A DNA stretch of 9,830 bases, taken from Planctomycetota bacterium (GTDB lineage: Bacteria; Planctomycetota; Planctomycetia; Planctomycetales; Planctomycetaceae). Positions 1 through 6,915 of the stretch are shown here, one piece after another. Made by a program: the position numbers and the translations under genes. Position 1 is the stretch's first letter. Every line of letters starts with the position of its first letter. The notes below the pieces were generated by a model. It had not been told where the DNA came from and ran no database searches. It worked only from the letters and a program-made list of their open reading frames with translations. Location: contig JAQBZS010000186.1 in NCBI GenBank assembly GCA_027622115.1, positions 1 through 9,830 of the forward strand, read 5' to 3'.

Positions 1-632
1 ATCGCTTCTTGCCACCACTGATTGCGTCGATACAGCCAAACCGCCAGGCGACCGCCCGGTTTGACCATCCTCGCCACCGCATCGAACACGGCTCGCGTGT
101 CGGCATCGTGATGCATGACTCCGATCGAGAACGCGAAGTCGAAGGACTCCGGCGGAAATGGAAGTCGTTTCAGGTCGGCTTGCACGAACTTGGCGGTTTC
201 GGGACGTTGACACAATTCTATCGCTTTTTCGACCGCCGTGCTGTGATCGGCAGCGAACAGAATCGCCCCGGATTCCGTTACGAGCTTCGAATACCGGCCG
301 CCGCCGCAACCCGCGTCGAGAACTCGCAGGCCGCGCAGTTCCGCGAGATCGACGCCGGTCTTGGCGAGGAACGTGGCACGATCCTCAGCATCGTGAGCGA
401 CGTCGTATTTGTTCCACTGCAAACCGAAACTGGCGAGATGCTGTTGCTCGACGAAACGAGCGATCCCAGCGATGACGGGAAACGCATGGTTGCAAGATCG
501 GCAGACCAGAAATTCGTCCGCCGTTCGATCGGGAGTGCTCGAAGCGGACTCGGCGTTGTGCGATTCCGTCAAACTCCCGCCGCAATCGGGGCAACACAAG
601 TCGGCGGTTTCCGCGAAATCGACCTCATCCAC
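1..632 (-). CDS. Class I SAM-dependent methyltransferase with N-terminal zinc-ribbon-like segment (partial, C-terminus off window)
   Basis: Reading the minus strand from a GTG at 632 gives 210 codons with no stop before the window edge. Residues 13-17 (CCPDC) and 44-47 (CRSC) form a two-knuckle zinc-ribbon-like unit that ends in FPVIAGIARF, like the Trm112/UPF0434-type segments found before many methyltransferases. FGLQWNKYD follows at 69-77. The Rossmann methyltransferase core then shows motif I VLDAGCGGGRYSKL (104-117), an acidic strand end AADHS (127-131), a motif II/III region FVQADLKRLPFPPESFDF (149-166), GVMHHD (171-176) and VKPGGRLAVWLY (190-201). The family moves a methyl group from S-adenosylmethionine; the acceptor cannot be told from sequence. 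The gene follows the oxidoreductase with a 6-nt gap, and a GGAG overlapping the end of that gene sits 9 nt before the GTG. There is no in-frame ATG near the N-terminus, so ATG-based gene calls miss it. The family call is firm; the start is probable. Confidence 0.88.
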   Translation of the reverse strand, partial: MDEVDFAETADLCCPDCGGSLTESHNAESASSTPDRTADEFLVCRSCNHAFPVIAGIARFVEQQHLASFGLQWNKYDVAHDAEDRATFLAKTGVDLAELRGLRVLDAGCGGGRYSKLVTESGAILFAADHSTAVEKAIELCQRPETAKFVQADLKRLPFPPESFDFAFSIGVMHHDADTRAVFDAVARMVKPGGRLAVWLYRRNQWWQEA

Positions 633-638
633 AATCGG

Positions 639-1616
639 CTACTCCAGCGGCAACCCGCACGCTCGCAAGATGGTTTCCTGGACATCCACGTCGTGCTGAT
701 ACGAGAAGTCCGATTCCTTTTCGTGGCGGATAATCCGGGCCAAATCCTTCGCGTCATCCACGTATCGCGTGTATTTGGGAAGCGTGATGTCCTGGTAACC
801 CTGCTTGTACGGCCCTCGCGGCTTGGACAGGGCAACTCGCACCGAGGGGTTGTCGAGCGGCTGAATGTGAAACGTGCCTTCAGTCCCGCACAGGACAAAA
901 TGCCGTCTGGCAAAGCCGTCGACCTCATTGGCGCTGGACTTCACGGTGGCGATCGCCTTGGGATAACCGAGCACGGCCAACATGTTGTCGACCAGCGTGT
1001 CGTCGCCCACGACATGCTGCTTGAACGGAGTCACCGATGTTGGGCGTCCGAGCATGCCGATGACCAGATCCGTGATGTGGCACCCGAGTTCGAACATGAT
1101 TCCGCCCGGGTATTCCGCGAGTTGTTTGCGTGTCGCCAAATTGACGACCTTGCTCATCACGGTATGCACTTCGAACGGCTCGCCCAGCCATCCCTTTCGC
1201 AAGAAGTTCCGCAACATGACGACCGCCGGGTTGTAGCGGTACATGTAGCCCATCTGGACCGTGAGGTGCTTGGACTCGGCGGCCGTCATGATGCGCTTGA
1301 ATTGGGGGAACGACTGGCCGGCGGGCTTGTCGAGGTGAATGTGAAGACCGGCAGCGACGCACTTCTCGGCGACATCGAGCAGATCCCGCACCCGTGTCTC
1401 GACTCCCACAACCTGCAAACCCGGCGTGTTCAGCACTTGCTCGATCGTCATCCATTTCAAATCACGATAGGGATCGCGCTTCTGGGCGGATTCTCGCAAT
1501 CCGGCATCCGGCTCGGCGATCCCCACAACCTCGTAATCCGCCGAGTTGCGGTATGTTGCCAGTTTAGTCGCGTGAGCGTGACCGACGCCGATTTGGGCGT
1601 ACTTGATCTTGGCCAT
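639..1616 (-). CDS. Gfo/Idh/MocA family NAD(P)-dependent oxidoreductase
   Basis: This 325-residue protein begins with a Rossmann strand and glycine loop, AQIGVGHAHAT (7-17), then an acidic strand end VGIAEPD (31-37), as expected for NAD(P) binding. HLDKPAG (94-100) is the family's EKP motif in its DKP form; the lysine is the usual catalytic or cofactor-contacting residue. GGIMFELGCHITDL (171-184) matches the conserved GxxxDxGxHxxD region, with Glu176, His180 and Asp183 in place. The C-terminal half is the usual alpha/beta dimerisation and substrate domain, and the length is normal. Such enzymes oxidise or reduce hydroxyls of sugars, inositols and related compounds; planctomycetes carry many paralogues, so the substrate cannot be named. 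There is no signal peptide, so it is probably cytoplasmic. An AAAGG about 10 nt before the ATG is a modest ribosome site. The methyltransferase follows directly in the same transcription direction. Confidence 0.92.
   Translation of the reverse strand: MAKIKYAQIGVGHAHATKLATYRNSADYEVVGIAEPDAGLRESAQKRDPYRDLKWMTIEQVLNTPGLQVVGVETRVRDLLDVAEKCVAAGLHIHLDKPAGQSFPQFKRIMTAAESKHLTVQMGYMYRYNPAVVMLRNFLRKGWLGEPFEVHTVMSKVVNLATRKQLAEYPGGIMFELGCHITDLVIGMLGRPTSVTPFKQHVVGDDTLVDNMLAVLGYPKAIATVKSSANEVDGFARRHFVLCGTEGTFHIQPLDNPSVRVALSKPRGPYKQGYQDITLPKYTRYVDDAKDLARIIRHEKESDFSYQHDVDVQETILRACGLPLE
642..645 (-). promoter_or_regulatory. Ribosome binding site deciding the GTG start of the methyltransferase
   Basis: GGAG on the minus strand lies in the last codons of the oxidoreductase and ends one base before its TAG stop. 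It is 9 nt upstream of the GTG at 632. This placement suggests termination-reinitiation coupling between the two genes. It is the main support for GTG over the in-frame ATT one codon upstream. Confidence 0.5.
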
Positions 1617-1847
1617 TGACGACGAACCTTTAGGAGTGGGTGGGGGTTATCGGGGACCGGATCATGCGTCAGTTCCCTCGCAATTTCCAGCACTCGGCCC
1701 ACTGAGGACCCGCTCTTCAGTCGGTCCGTGATGAAATAAGGCCGTTCACCACGCAGGTTTGCGGCAATCTGGATTCACCAATGCGACACTGATAGCATGG
1801 TCGGACACGGAAAACTCATCGCCCCCTCACTTCAATCGGTGGCAACG

Positions 1848-3746
1848 ATGCATCGTCAGAATGTTCAATCTTTTGTGGTGGCCATGGTGGTCCACGTGGT
1901 CGCTCTCACCGTGCTCTATCTGTACAAGATCGTCGAGCCATCGCAACTTGCGGCGTTTGTGATTGAAACAGTCGCGGCGGAAGACCGCGTTCAGGAAGAG
2001 TTCGAGCAAGAGATGGAGCAGACGACCGAAGTCGCCACAACCATAAATATGGTCTCGGGCGGCGCGGTTTCCCAAGCGGTGGGTGGTTCAAGCGGCGGGG
2101 CTCCGCTGAAAAAGCCGATGTCGTTCACGCCGAACAACATCACCAAGGAATCCAACGTCAACGTGGCGATGGGAGCTGTCGGGTTGCCGGGGGAAGGCGA
2201 ACTTGGCATGGATTTGGGCGAAGGCAACATCAAGGGCGAAGGAGCCGCGTTGGTCGAAGGCTACGGCCCGGCACTCGGTCGGCTGACCAAGGAAATCATG
2301 CGGCTGATGCGCAAGGATCCAGTCACCGTGGTCTGGATGTTCGACGAATCCGGTAGCATGAAAGATGATCAGGAACAGATCAAAGGCAAGATCCACAAGC
2401 TGTACGAAGAATTGAAACTCGTCGACAAAGACCCCACGATTCTGTCCGCTCGCGAACGGCGCAAAGAGAAAAGCGACACCACGTTGCTCACGGCGGTTAC
2501 GAGTTTTGGAAAGCTGTACCACGAACAAACGCCCAAGCCGACCAGCAACGTCGAGCAGATCATCAAGGCGATCGAATCCATCCCGGTTGACGAGACCGGT
2601 GAGGAAAAAATGTGCGGCGCGCTGACGATCGTGCTGAACAAGTTCTCAAAAATGGCGAAGTCGCGGAAAGTCGCCATCGTGATGGTCAGCGACGAATCCG
2701 GCGACGACTCGCTGGGCCTAATTGGCCCGCGGGACATGGCCAAGGCGCTCAATATCCCGATCTACATCATGGGACGTGAAAGCGTGTTTGGGTCACTCTA
2801 TGCGTACGTGCCCTGGCAAGATCCTTCGACGAAGCACTGGCATCGATTGCCGATTCGACGTGGTCCGGAGACTGCGTTTCCGGAAGGCCTGCAATGGGAC
2901 GGATTTCGGCGGCGGTTCGACGCTCACATGAGCGGTTTTGGCCCGTATTCACAGGTGAAACTGGCGCGTGACTCGGGCGGCATCTTTTTCCAACTGCCTC
3001 ACGAAGAAGAAAAGCTCGTCAATTTCGACAACAAGAAATACGAACATCTGGCACTGAAGGAATACGTGCCCGACATGCGTGATCCGAACATCTACATGCA
3101 GGACGCACAGAACAGCAATTTCCGCAAGGCGATTCAAGAAGTGATCATGCTGTTGAATCCGCATGAAAAAAAGGGGCTGGAGATTCCCGAAAACGATCAT
3201 TTCGACACGAATCTCGCGGCGGCCGGTCGCACGATTACCCAGCGAGTCAATCAGATCGCGACGATCATCGTGGTGCTGGATCGCTGCCAGCAGTATCTCG
3301 ACAGTGTGCGGCCGTTGCGTGCCAATGAGCCGTCGCGCCGCTGGCGAGCCAGCTATGACCTGATGTATGCGCAACTCTTTGCTTACAAGGTTCGCCTGTT
3401 CGAATACGCCATCGCAATCGGCCAATTCTCGACGAATCTCGCGCAACATCTCACGGATCCGACGCACAATCGTTGGTATATCCGCCAAGGAGGCAGCAGT
3501 CTGATTCTGCCGACTCCGCAACAAGAAGCCGGATTGAAGGTCACGGGAGATCAATTGAAGGAACTCCAAAAACAAGCCGTCCGAGGTTTCGCGCTGGTGC
3601 AGGAAGCTCACCCCAACACGCCGTGGGCTGTCCGAGCTGCATGGGAAGCAAAACGATCGTTTGGTGCACGGATCGGTTCGTTCAAGTACACGCCACCACC
3701 ACCAGGCAGGCCGAGCCCCAAGCCGACGCCGGTCCCAAAGCTGTAG
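1848..3746 (+). CDS. Membrane-anchored von Willebrand factor A (vWA) domain protein
   Basis: The chosen ATG gives 632 residues. A hydrophobic helix at about residues 6-28 (SFVVAMVVHVVALTVLYLY) is an N-terminal membrane anchor. An acidic Glu/Gln stretch and a Gly/Glu-rich linker follow to about residue 140. The vWA domain then starts with the MIDAS motif DESGS (166-170) after a hydrophobic strand VTVVWMF, with a downstream Ser-Asp-Thr-Thr near 209-212 and VSDESGDD near 281-287 as the other metal-site loops. The C-terminal part is largely helical and ends in a Pro/Lys-rich tail (PPPPGRPSPKPTPVPKL). The layout of anchor, linker and metal-binding vWA resembles planctomycete-type exported vWA proteins; partners and function are unknown. 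An in-frame ATG at 1797 would add 17 residues, but GGTGG lies 5 nt before 1848 and puts the anchor close to the N-terminus, so 1848 is preferred. It is followed by coaX 24 nt later. Confidence 0.87.
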   Translation: MHRQNVQSFVVAMVVHVVALTVLYLYKIVEPSQLAAFVIETVAAEDRVQEEFEQEMEQTTEVATTINMVSGGAVSQAVGGSSGGAPLKKPMSFTPNNITKESNVNVAMGAVGLPGEGELGMDLGEGNIKGEGAALVEGYGPALGRLTKEIMRLMRKDPVTVVWMFDESGSMKDDQEQIKGKIHKLYEELKLVDKDPTILSARERRKEKSDTTLLTAVTSFGKLYHEQTPKPTSNVEQIIKAIESIPVDETGEEKMCGALTIVLNKFSKMAKSRKVAIVMVSDESGDDSLGLIGPRDMAKALNIPIYIMGRESVFGSLYAYVPWQDPSTKHWHRLPIRRGPETAFPEGLQWDGFRRRFDAHMSGFGPYSQVKLARDSGGIFFQLPHEEEKLVNFDNKKYEHLALKEYVPDMRDPNIYMQDAQNSNFRKAIQEVIMLLNPHEKKGLEIPENDHFDTNLAAAGRTITQRVNQIATIIVVLDRCQQYLDSVRPLRANEPSRRWRASYDLMYAQLFAYKVRLFEYAIAIGQFSTNLAQHLTDPTHNRWYIRQGGSSLILPTPQQEAGLKVTGDQLKELQKQAVRGFALVQEAHPNTPWAVRAAWEAKRSFGARIGSFKYTPPPPGRPSPKPTPVPKL

Positions 3747-3770
3747 TCGCAGTCGACCGCAGAGTCTTCA

Positions 3771-4601
3771 ATGCCCGTGTTCGACCAGCACACAGTGTTC
3801 GACCAGCACACAGTGTTCGACCAGCACACATTGGCGATCGATGTCGGCAACAGCCGCGTCAAATACGGGTTGTTCGTTCCGGCGGCGGACAACGTGTTAC
3901 CACAGTGTCGCGAATTCTTCGCGGCGGATGTCGGCCAGGAGTTTCCATGGCCGCTACTGCGGAGTTGGCTTGCCGGATGTGGCGAACGCGTCGAATCACG
4001 AATCGCCGGCGCGAATCCCCGAGTCGTCGATTATTTGTTGCATGAGTGGCCCGAGGACTGGGCCGCGCCAACCGTGATTCAATCGGCGGATCAGTGCATG
4101 ATCGAATGCCGCGTTCCCGCGCCGCAAAAAGTCGGGATCGACCGCATCTTGAACGCCATCGCGGCCAATGCGATCCGCGATCCGCGATCCGCCGCCATCG
4201 TGATCGATTCCGGCACTGCCACCACCGTGGACAGCATTTCTGCCGACGGCGCGTTCCTTGGCGGAGCGATTCTGCCGGGATTTCGATTGTCGTCACTGGC
4301 GCTGAACCGATACACGGCGTTGCTCCCACAAGTCTCCACGCGAGACCTGGCGGATCAGGACATTGCGGCGATCGGTCGGGATACGTTGGAGGCGATTCGG
4401 AGCGGTCTGCAATGGGGGCAACTCGGAGCCGTCAAGGAACTCGTGGCGCGCCAATCCTTGGAATTGAGGACGAGCGACAAACACCCGGTGCAGGTTTTTG
4501 TCACCGGCGGCGGCGGTCCACAGTTGAGCCCGCACCTGGGAAACTCGGTGCATTTACCCTATTTACCCATGCTCGGGCTGATTTTGGCACCTGGCTGTTA
4601 A
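3771..4601 (+). CDS. coaX: Type III pantothenate kinase
   Basis: CoaX phosphorylates pantothenate with ATP to 4'-phosphopantothenate, the first committed step of coenzyme A synthesis, in the cytoplasm. The 276-residue product has the family's motifs in order: the ASKHA phosphate-binding strand LAIDVGNSRVKYG (21-33, Asp24 and Asn27), VGIDR (121-125), VIDSGTATTVD (144-154, catalytic-region Asp146), GGAILPG (164-170), IGRDTLEAIRSG (201-212) and VTGGGG (244-249). Family members usually begin right at the LAIDVGN strand. Here about 20 residues precede it, made almost entirely of three copies of a six-residue unit (VFDQHT). Each copy starts with an in-frame GTG, and a TTG falls at 3831 at the conventional family start. 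The true start could therefore be ATG 3771, one of the GTGs, or TTG 3831; no strong ribosome site separates them. The 24-nt gap after the vWA gene suggests co-transcription. Confidence 0.92.
   Translation: MPVFDQHTVFDQHTVFDQHTLAIDVGNSRVKYGLFVPAADNVLPQCREFFAADVGQEFPWPLLRSWLAGCGERVESRIAGANPRVVDYLLHEWPEDWAAPTVIQSADQCMIECRVPAPQKVGIDRILNAIAANAIRDPRSAAIVIDSGTATTVDSISADGAFLGGAILPGFRLSSLALNRYTALLPQVSTRDLADQDIAAIGRDTLEAIRSGLQWGQLGAVKELVARQSLELRTSDKHPVQVFVTGGGGPQLSPHLGNSVHLPYLPMLGLILAPGC
3777..3830 (+). repeat. Three perfect 18-bp tandem repeats inside the coaX N-terminus
   Basis: The unit GTGTTCGACCAGCACACA occurs three times without a mismatch (3777-3794, 3795-3812, 3813-3830). The unit is six codons long, so copy-number change keeps the reading frame. 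It encodes VFDQHT three times, immediately before the first conserved strand of CoaX. Perfect identity implies recent duplication or strand slippage. Confidence 0.97.
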
Positions 4602-4743
4602 GCCGTGCGGGTTGTAACGATTCCTACTGAATCGTAGGGCTTGCTGACTCGGCAATCGCTGCGTCTTCCAACGGAATCCTTAAGAGCATCGAATCGCTCG
4701 TTCCGATACTCCGGAACATCCCCTTAGCAGTCTGCGCTCGGAC

Positions 4744-4796
4744 GTAGCCTCCATCTGGACTGCTGCTTTTCTCGCAGCATGAAGTGGAGGGTGTAC
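4744..4796 (+). other. Nested hairpin, candidate structured leader RNA
   Basis: The inner stem TGCTGC/GCAGCA (4761-4766 with 4774-4779) closes a 7-nt loop, TTTTCTC. The outer stem CCTCCA/TGGAGG (4748-4753 with 4785-4790) encloses it across a 7-by-5 internal loop. GTA/TAC (4744-4746 with 4794-4796) can extend the base. The element ends 122 nt before the barrel gene's ATG, consistent with a 5' leader. It does not match a riboswitch class that I recognise. Pairing was found by eye, without energy calculation or covariation. Confidence 0.4.
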
Positions 4797-4907
4797 TGAG
4801 CTTCGCTTCTCGCTGTGAGTAAAGGGCTATCCGCGGCGGCTGCGTTTAGGGGCGATCAATCGGCAGGAGTTTGCCGAGTGACGGACAACATTTCACGAGG
4901 GAATGTC

Positions 4908-4912
4908 AGGAG
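4908..4912 (+). promoter_or_regulatory. Ribosome binding site deciding the ATG at 4919
   Basis: AGGAG stands 6 nt before ATG 4919. That start places a basic N-terminus and hydrophobic signal sequence at the front of the protein. The same frame is open back to a TTG at 4871, but that start would put 16 polar residues ahead of the signal peptide and is not favoured. Confidence 0.75.
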
Positions 4913-4918
4913 CAAATC

Positions 4919-6217
4919 ATGAGAACGAGTTTTCTCAAGAAGGCATGGCGGAACGCCGCTGGTGCTGCAGTCCTGCTGGGTGGCATGAGCTTCTTCAGTG
5001 GTAATGCAATCGCCCAGGACAAGGTCGCCGCCCCAAACCCCAGTGTTCAGCCGGCTGCCAATTGTTGCAAAACGTGCGACCAGATCTTTTGCGATGCCGG
5101 CGCGAAATTGACTGAGGATCTGTGCCGGCTGACCAAGGAATGCTGCAACCCCGGTTGTTGCGACGACACCTGCAACGGTGATACCTGCAACACCGACGGC
5201 TGCAACCTCGGCGACAAGGTGGAGCTGTTTGGTGAAACGGAAGGCAAGTTCCGACTCGGCGGGTGGACTCAGTTCGGTTACCATTCGGAATCGACCGGGC
5301 TGTTCAACACGCACCCGGACAAGATCAACCTGCACCAGCAGTGGTTGTTCATGGAGAAAGAAGCCGACGGAAGCTGTGGGCTCGATTGGGGTTTCCGCGC
5401 CGACATCATGTACGGCGTGGACGGACCCAACACGGCCGCCTTCGGCAACAATCCCGGTAACTGGGATTTGGGTGCCAACTTCAATCACGGCATCTACAGT
5501 TGGGCGATTCCGCAGTTGTACTTGGAATTCGCGTCCGGCGATTGGTCGGTCAAGGCCGGTCACTTTTATACGATCGTGGGCTATGAAACGGTGACGTCTC
5601 CGGACAACTTTTTCTATAGCCACGCTTACACGATGAACAACACCGAGCCGTTCACCCACACGGGGCTGTTGGCCACGTATCAGGCGAACGACACGACGGA
5701 AATCTACGCCGGATGGACAGCCGGTTGGGATACCGGTTTCGATCGCTTTGGCGGTGGAAGTAACTTCATCGGCGGTGGTAAAGTTGCCGTCACCGACGAC
5801 ACAAACGTCGCCTACGTGACCACGATTGGTGACTTTGGTGCACGTGGAAACGGTTATTCGCACAGCTTCGTGATGGACACGGCTGTGAGCGATAAGCTGA
5901 CTTACGTCTTCCAATCCGACTTCTTGAATTCCGACATCGGCGGCGGTGGCGGTGCACCGGGACGAACTGGATTCGGTGGCGGACATCAGTACGGCGTCAA
6001 CCAGTACTTGATCTATGCCGTCAACGATTGCCTCGGCGTCGGTGGTCGTATGGAGTGGTGGAAGAACAGTGGAGACTCCTGGTACGGAGCGACCTTTGGC
6101 GTCAACTATCGACCGCACGCCAACGTCGTCATTCGACCGGAAATCCGCGAAGATTGGTCACCGACGAATGCGTTCGATCAAACTTCGATCGGCGTCGATG
6201 TGATCGTCACCTTCTAG
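4919..6217 (+). CDS. Outer-membrane beta-barrel protein (BBP2/porin-2-like) with Cys-rich N-terminal segment
   Basis: The product is 432 residues. Residues 1-32 form a signal peptide: a basic start (MRTSFLKKAWR), a hydrophobic core and a likely cut after GNAIA, before Gln33. Residues 49-95 hold 12 cysteines (49, 50, 53, 58, 69, 75, 76, 80, 81, 85, 90, 95), with a CNGDTCNTDGC rhythm at the end. From about residue 104 the chain becomes alternating Gly/aromatic-rich strands, such as FRLGGWTQFGYH, LYLEFASGDWSVKAGHFY and IGVDVIVTF. The C-terminal Phe fits a beta-signal for outer-membrane assembly. The barrel resembles planctomycete BBP2-type porin-like proteins, presumed to sit in the outer membrane; transport substrate is unknown. 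The Cys-rich segment could bind metal or form disulfides in the periplasm. A strong terminator follows the stop. The barrel call is good; any specific role for the cysteines is inference. Confidence 0.87.
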   Translation: MRTSFLKKAWRNAAGAAVLLGGMSFFSGNAIAQDKVAAPNPSVQPAANCCKTCDQIFCDAGAKLTEDLCRLTKECCNPGCCDDTCNGDTCNTDGCNLGDKVELFGETEGKFRLGGWTQFGYHSESTGLFNTHPDKINLHQQWLFMEKEADGSCGLDWGFRADIMYGVDGPNTAAFGNNPGNWDLGANFNHGIYSWAIPQLYLEFASGDWSVKAGHFYTIVGYETVTSPDNFFYSHAYTMNNTEPFTHTGLLATYQANDTTEIYAGWTAGWDTGFDRFGGGSNFIGGGKVAVTDDTNVAYVTTIGDFGARGNGYSHSFVMDTAVSDKLTYVFQSDFLNSDIGGGGGAPGRTGFGGGHQYGVNQYLIYAVNDCLGVGGRMEWWKNSGDSWYGATFGVNYRPHANVVIRPEIREDWSPTNAFDQTSIGVDVIVTF

Positions 6218-6253
6218 TCGCTACTGAGCGAGTTGAAGTTTAAGTTGAAGAGC

Positions 6254-6293
6254 AACAAGCCATCGCTTTCGGGCGATGGCTTGTTCGTTCTTT
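6254..6293 (+). terminator. Rho-independent terminator between convergent genes, probably bidirectional
   Basis: A perfect 13-bp stem (6254-6266 with 6273-6285; arm AACAAGCCATCGC) closes a 6-nt loop, TTTCGG, followed by a T-rich tail GTTCTTT. It starts 36 nt after the barrel gene's stop and ends 11 nt before the redoxin's stop on the other strand, so it can end transcription from both sides. The minus-strand tail is less T-rich. Confidence 0.88.
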
Positions 6294-6303
6294 GGACTCG
6301 TCA

Positions 6304-6909
6304 TCATTTCTCATATTGAATCGGACAACCCCGCTGACGAGTCTCCGTGATCTCCGGCGTCTTTCCGGCGAGCACCGCCGTGAGCGCGTCGATCACGTAA
6401 TTCTCCTCCACTTTGTCGGCGTTTTCGTTGTCGTCGAAGGCCCCCATGTAGGCGATCTTCCGATCCGAACCGATCACGAAGACGTGCGGCGTGGACGTGG
6501 CACCATAGGCCTTGCCCGTGGTTTGTTCGGGGTCGTAAAGGTACGGGAAATTAAAGCCGTGTTCGGCTGCGTGCGCTTTCATGGCGTCGAGATTGTCGAT
6601 GTCGAGTTTGCTGCAACTGATGGCCACGAACTCGACGCCTCGCTTTTTGAAGTCCCGCGACAGTTTGATGAATCGCTGTTCGTAGGCCTGCGCGATCGGG
6701 CAATGGTTGCACGTGAATGCGATCACCAGCACCTTGGCGCTCTTGAAGCTCGCGATCGATCGTGATTTGTCATCAATCCCCTTGAGCGAATCGAACTGCG
6801 GCGCGGCATCGCCCACGTTCAGAATTCGATTGAATTTCCCGGCCCGACCCACTGCCGTGAATTGCATGAATAAGCAGGCTGACAAGGCGCAAACAACAAA
6901 TCGAGACAT
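6304..6909 (-). CDS. Exported thioredoxin-fold redoxin (AhpC/TSA-like)
   Basis: The product is 201 residues. Residues 1 to about 23 form a signal peptide (FVVCALSACLFMQFTAVGRA), so the protein acts outside the cytoplasm, probably in the periplasm. NVGDAAPQFD (31-40) is the usual redoxin N-terminal strand. VLVIAFTCNHCP (60-71) carries a CxxC site at Cys67 and Cys70. TSTPHVFVI (138-146) has the cis-proline loop that faces the active site. Two further cysteines stand at 99 (ISCSK) and 195 (RGCPIQYEK); a GC-x-I C-terminal ending recurs in this planctomycete redoxin group as I recall it. The family exchanges thiols and disulfides or reduces peroxide; the substrate is unknown. AGGAGGAG 6 nt before the ATG is a strong ribosome site. 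The gene converges on the Cys-rich barrel gene and diverges from the cytochrome-like gene. Confidence 0.9.
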   Translation of the reverse strand: MSRFVVCALSACLFMQFTAVGRAGKFNRILNVGDAAPQFDSLKGIDDKSRSIASFKSAKVLVIAFTCNHCPIAQAYEQRFIKLSRDFKKRGVEFVAISCSKLDIDNLDAMKAHAAEHGFNFPYLYDPEQTTGKAYGATSTPHVFVIGSDRKIAYMGAFDDNENADKVEENYVIDALTAVLAGKTPEITETRQRGCPIQYEK

Positions 6910-6915
6910 ACTTGA

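Larger units (their letters stand above)
4602..4918. other. Structured intergenic region between coaX and the barrel gene
   Basis: No convincing coding frame is visible in these 317 bases. Four hairpins can be drawn on the plus strand. ACGATTC/GAATCGT (4617-4635, 5-nt loop) lies just after the coaX stop, and is mutually exclusive with CCTAC/GTAGG (4623-4638). GTTCCG/CGGAAC spans 4700-4717. A larger nested stem runs from 4744 to 4796. TCGGCA/TGCCGA spans 4860-4877. None is followed by a clear T-run, so the first is at best a weak terminator for coaX. The rest probably belong to the leader and promoter region of the barrel gene. No promoter could be assigned with confidence. Confidence 0.5.

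Noticed and set aside
9..1619. 536-codon open frame on the plus strand
   Set aside because: It lies antisense to the oxidoreductase and methyltransferase, both with clear family motifs. Its translation shows no recognisable domain, and its openness follows from GC-rich codon use on the other strand.
1706..1727. Short inverted repeat GGACC/GGTCC between the divergent genes
   Set aside because: The stem is only 5 bp with a 12-nt loop, which is expected by chance in GC-rich DNA.
1797..1847. Upstream ATG that would extend the vWA protein by 17 residues
   Set aside because: No ribosome site precedes 1797, while GGTGG precedes 1848 and gives the usual short N-terminus before the membrane anchor. 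It is not excluded.
4871..4918. TTG start extending the barrel protein by 16 residues
   Set aside because: The AGGAG nearest it is only one base away, and the extension would put polar residues before a good signal peptide. The AGGAG six bases before ATG 4919 fits better.
4856..6118. 420-codon open frame on the minus strand
   Set aside because: It is antisense to the barrel gene. The Val/Thr/Gly-rich translation has no domain, whereas the plus strand has a signal peptide, barrel strands and a strong ribosome site.
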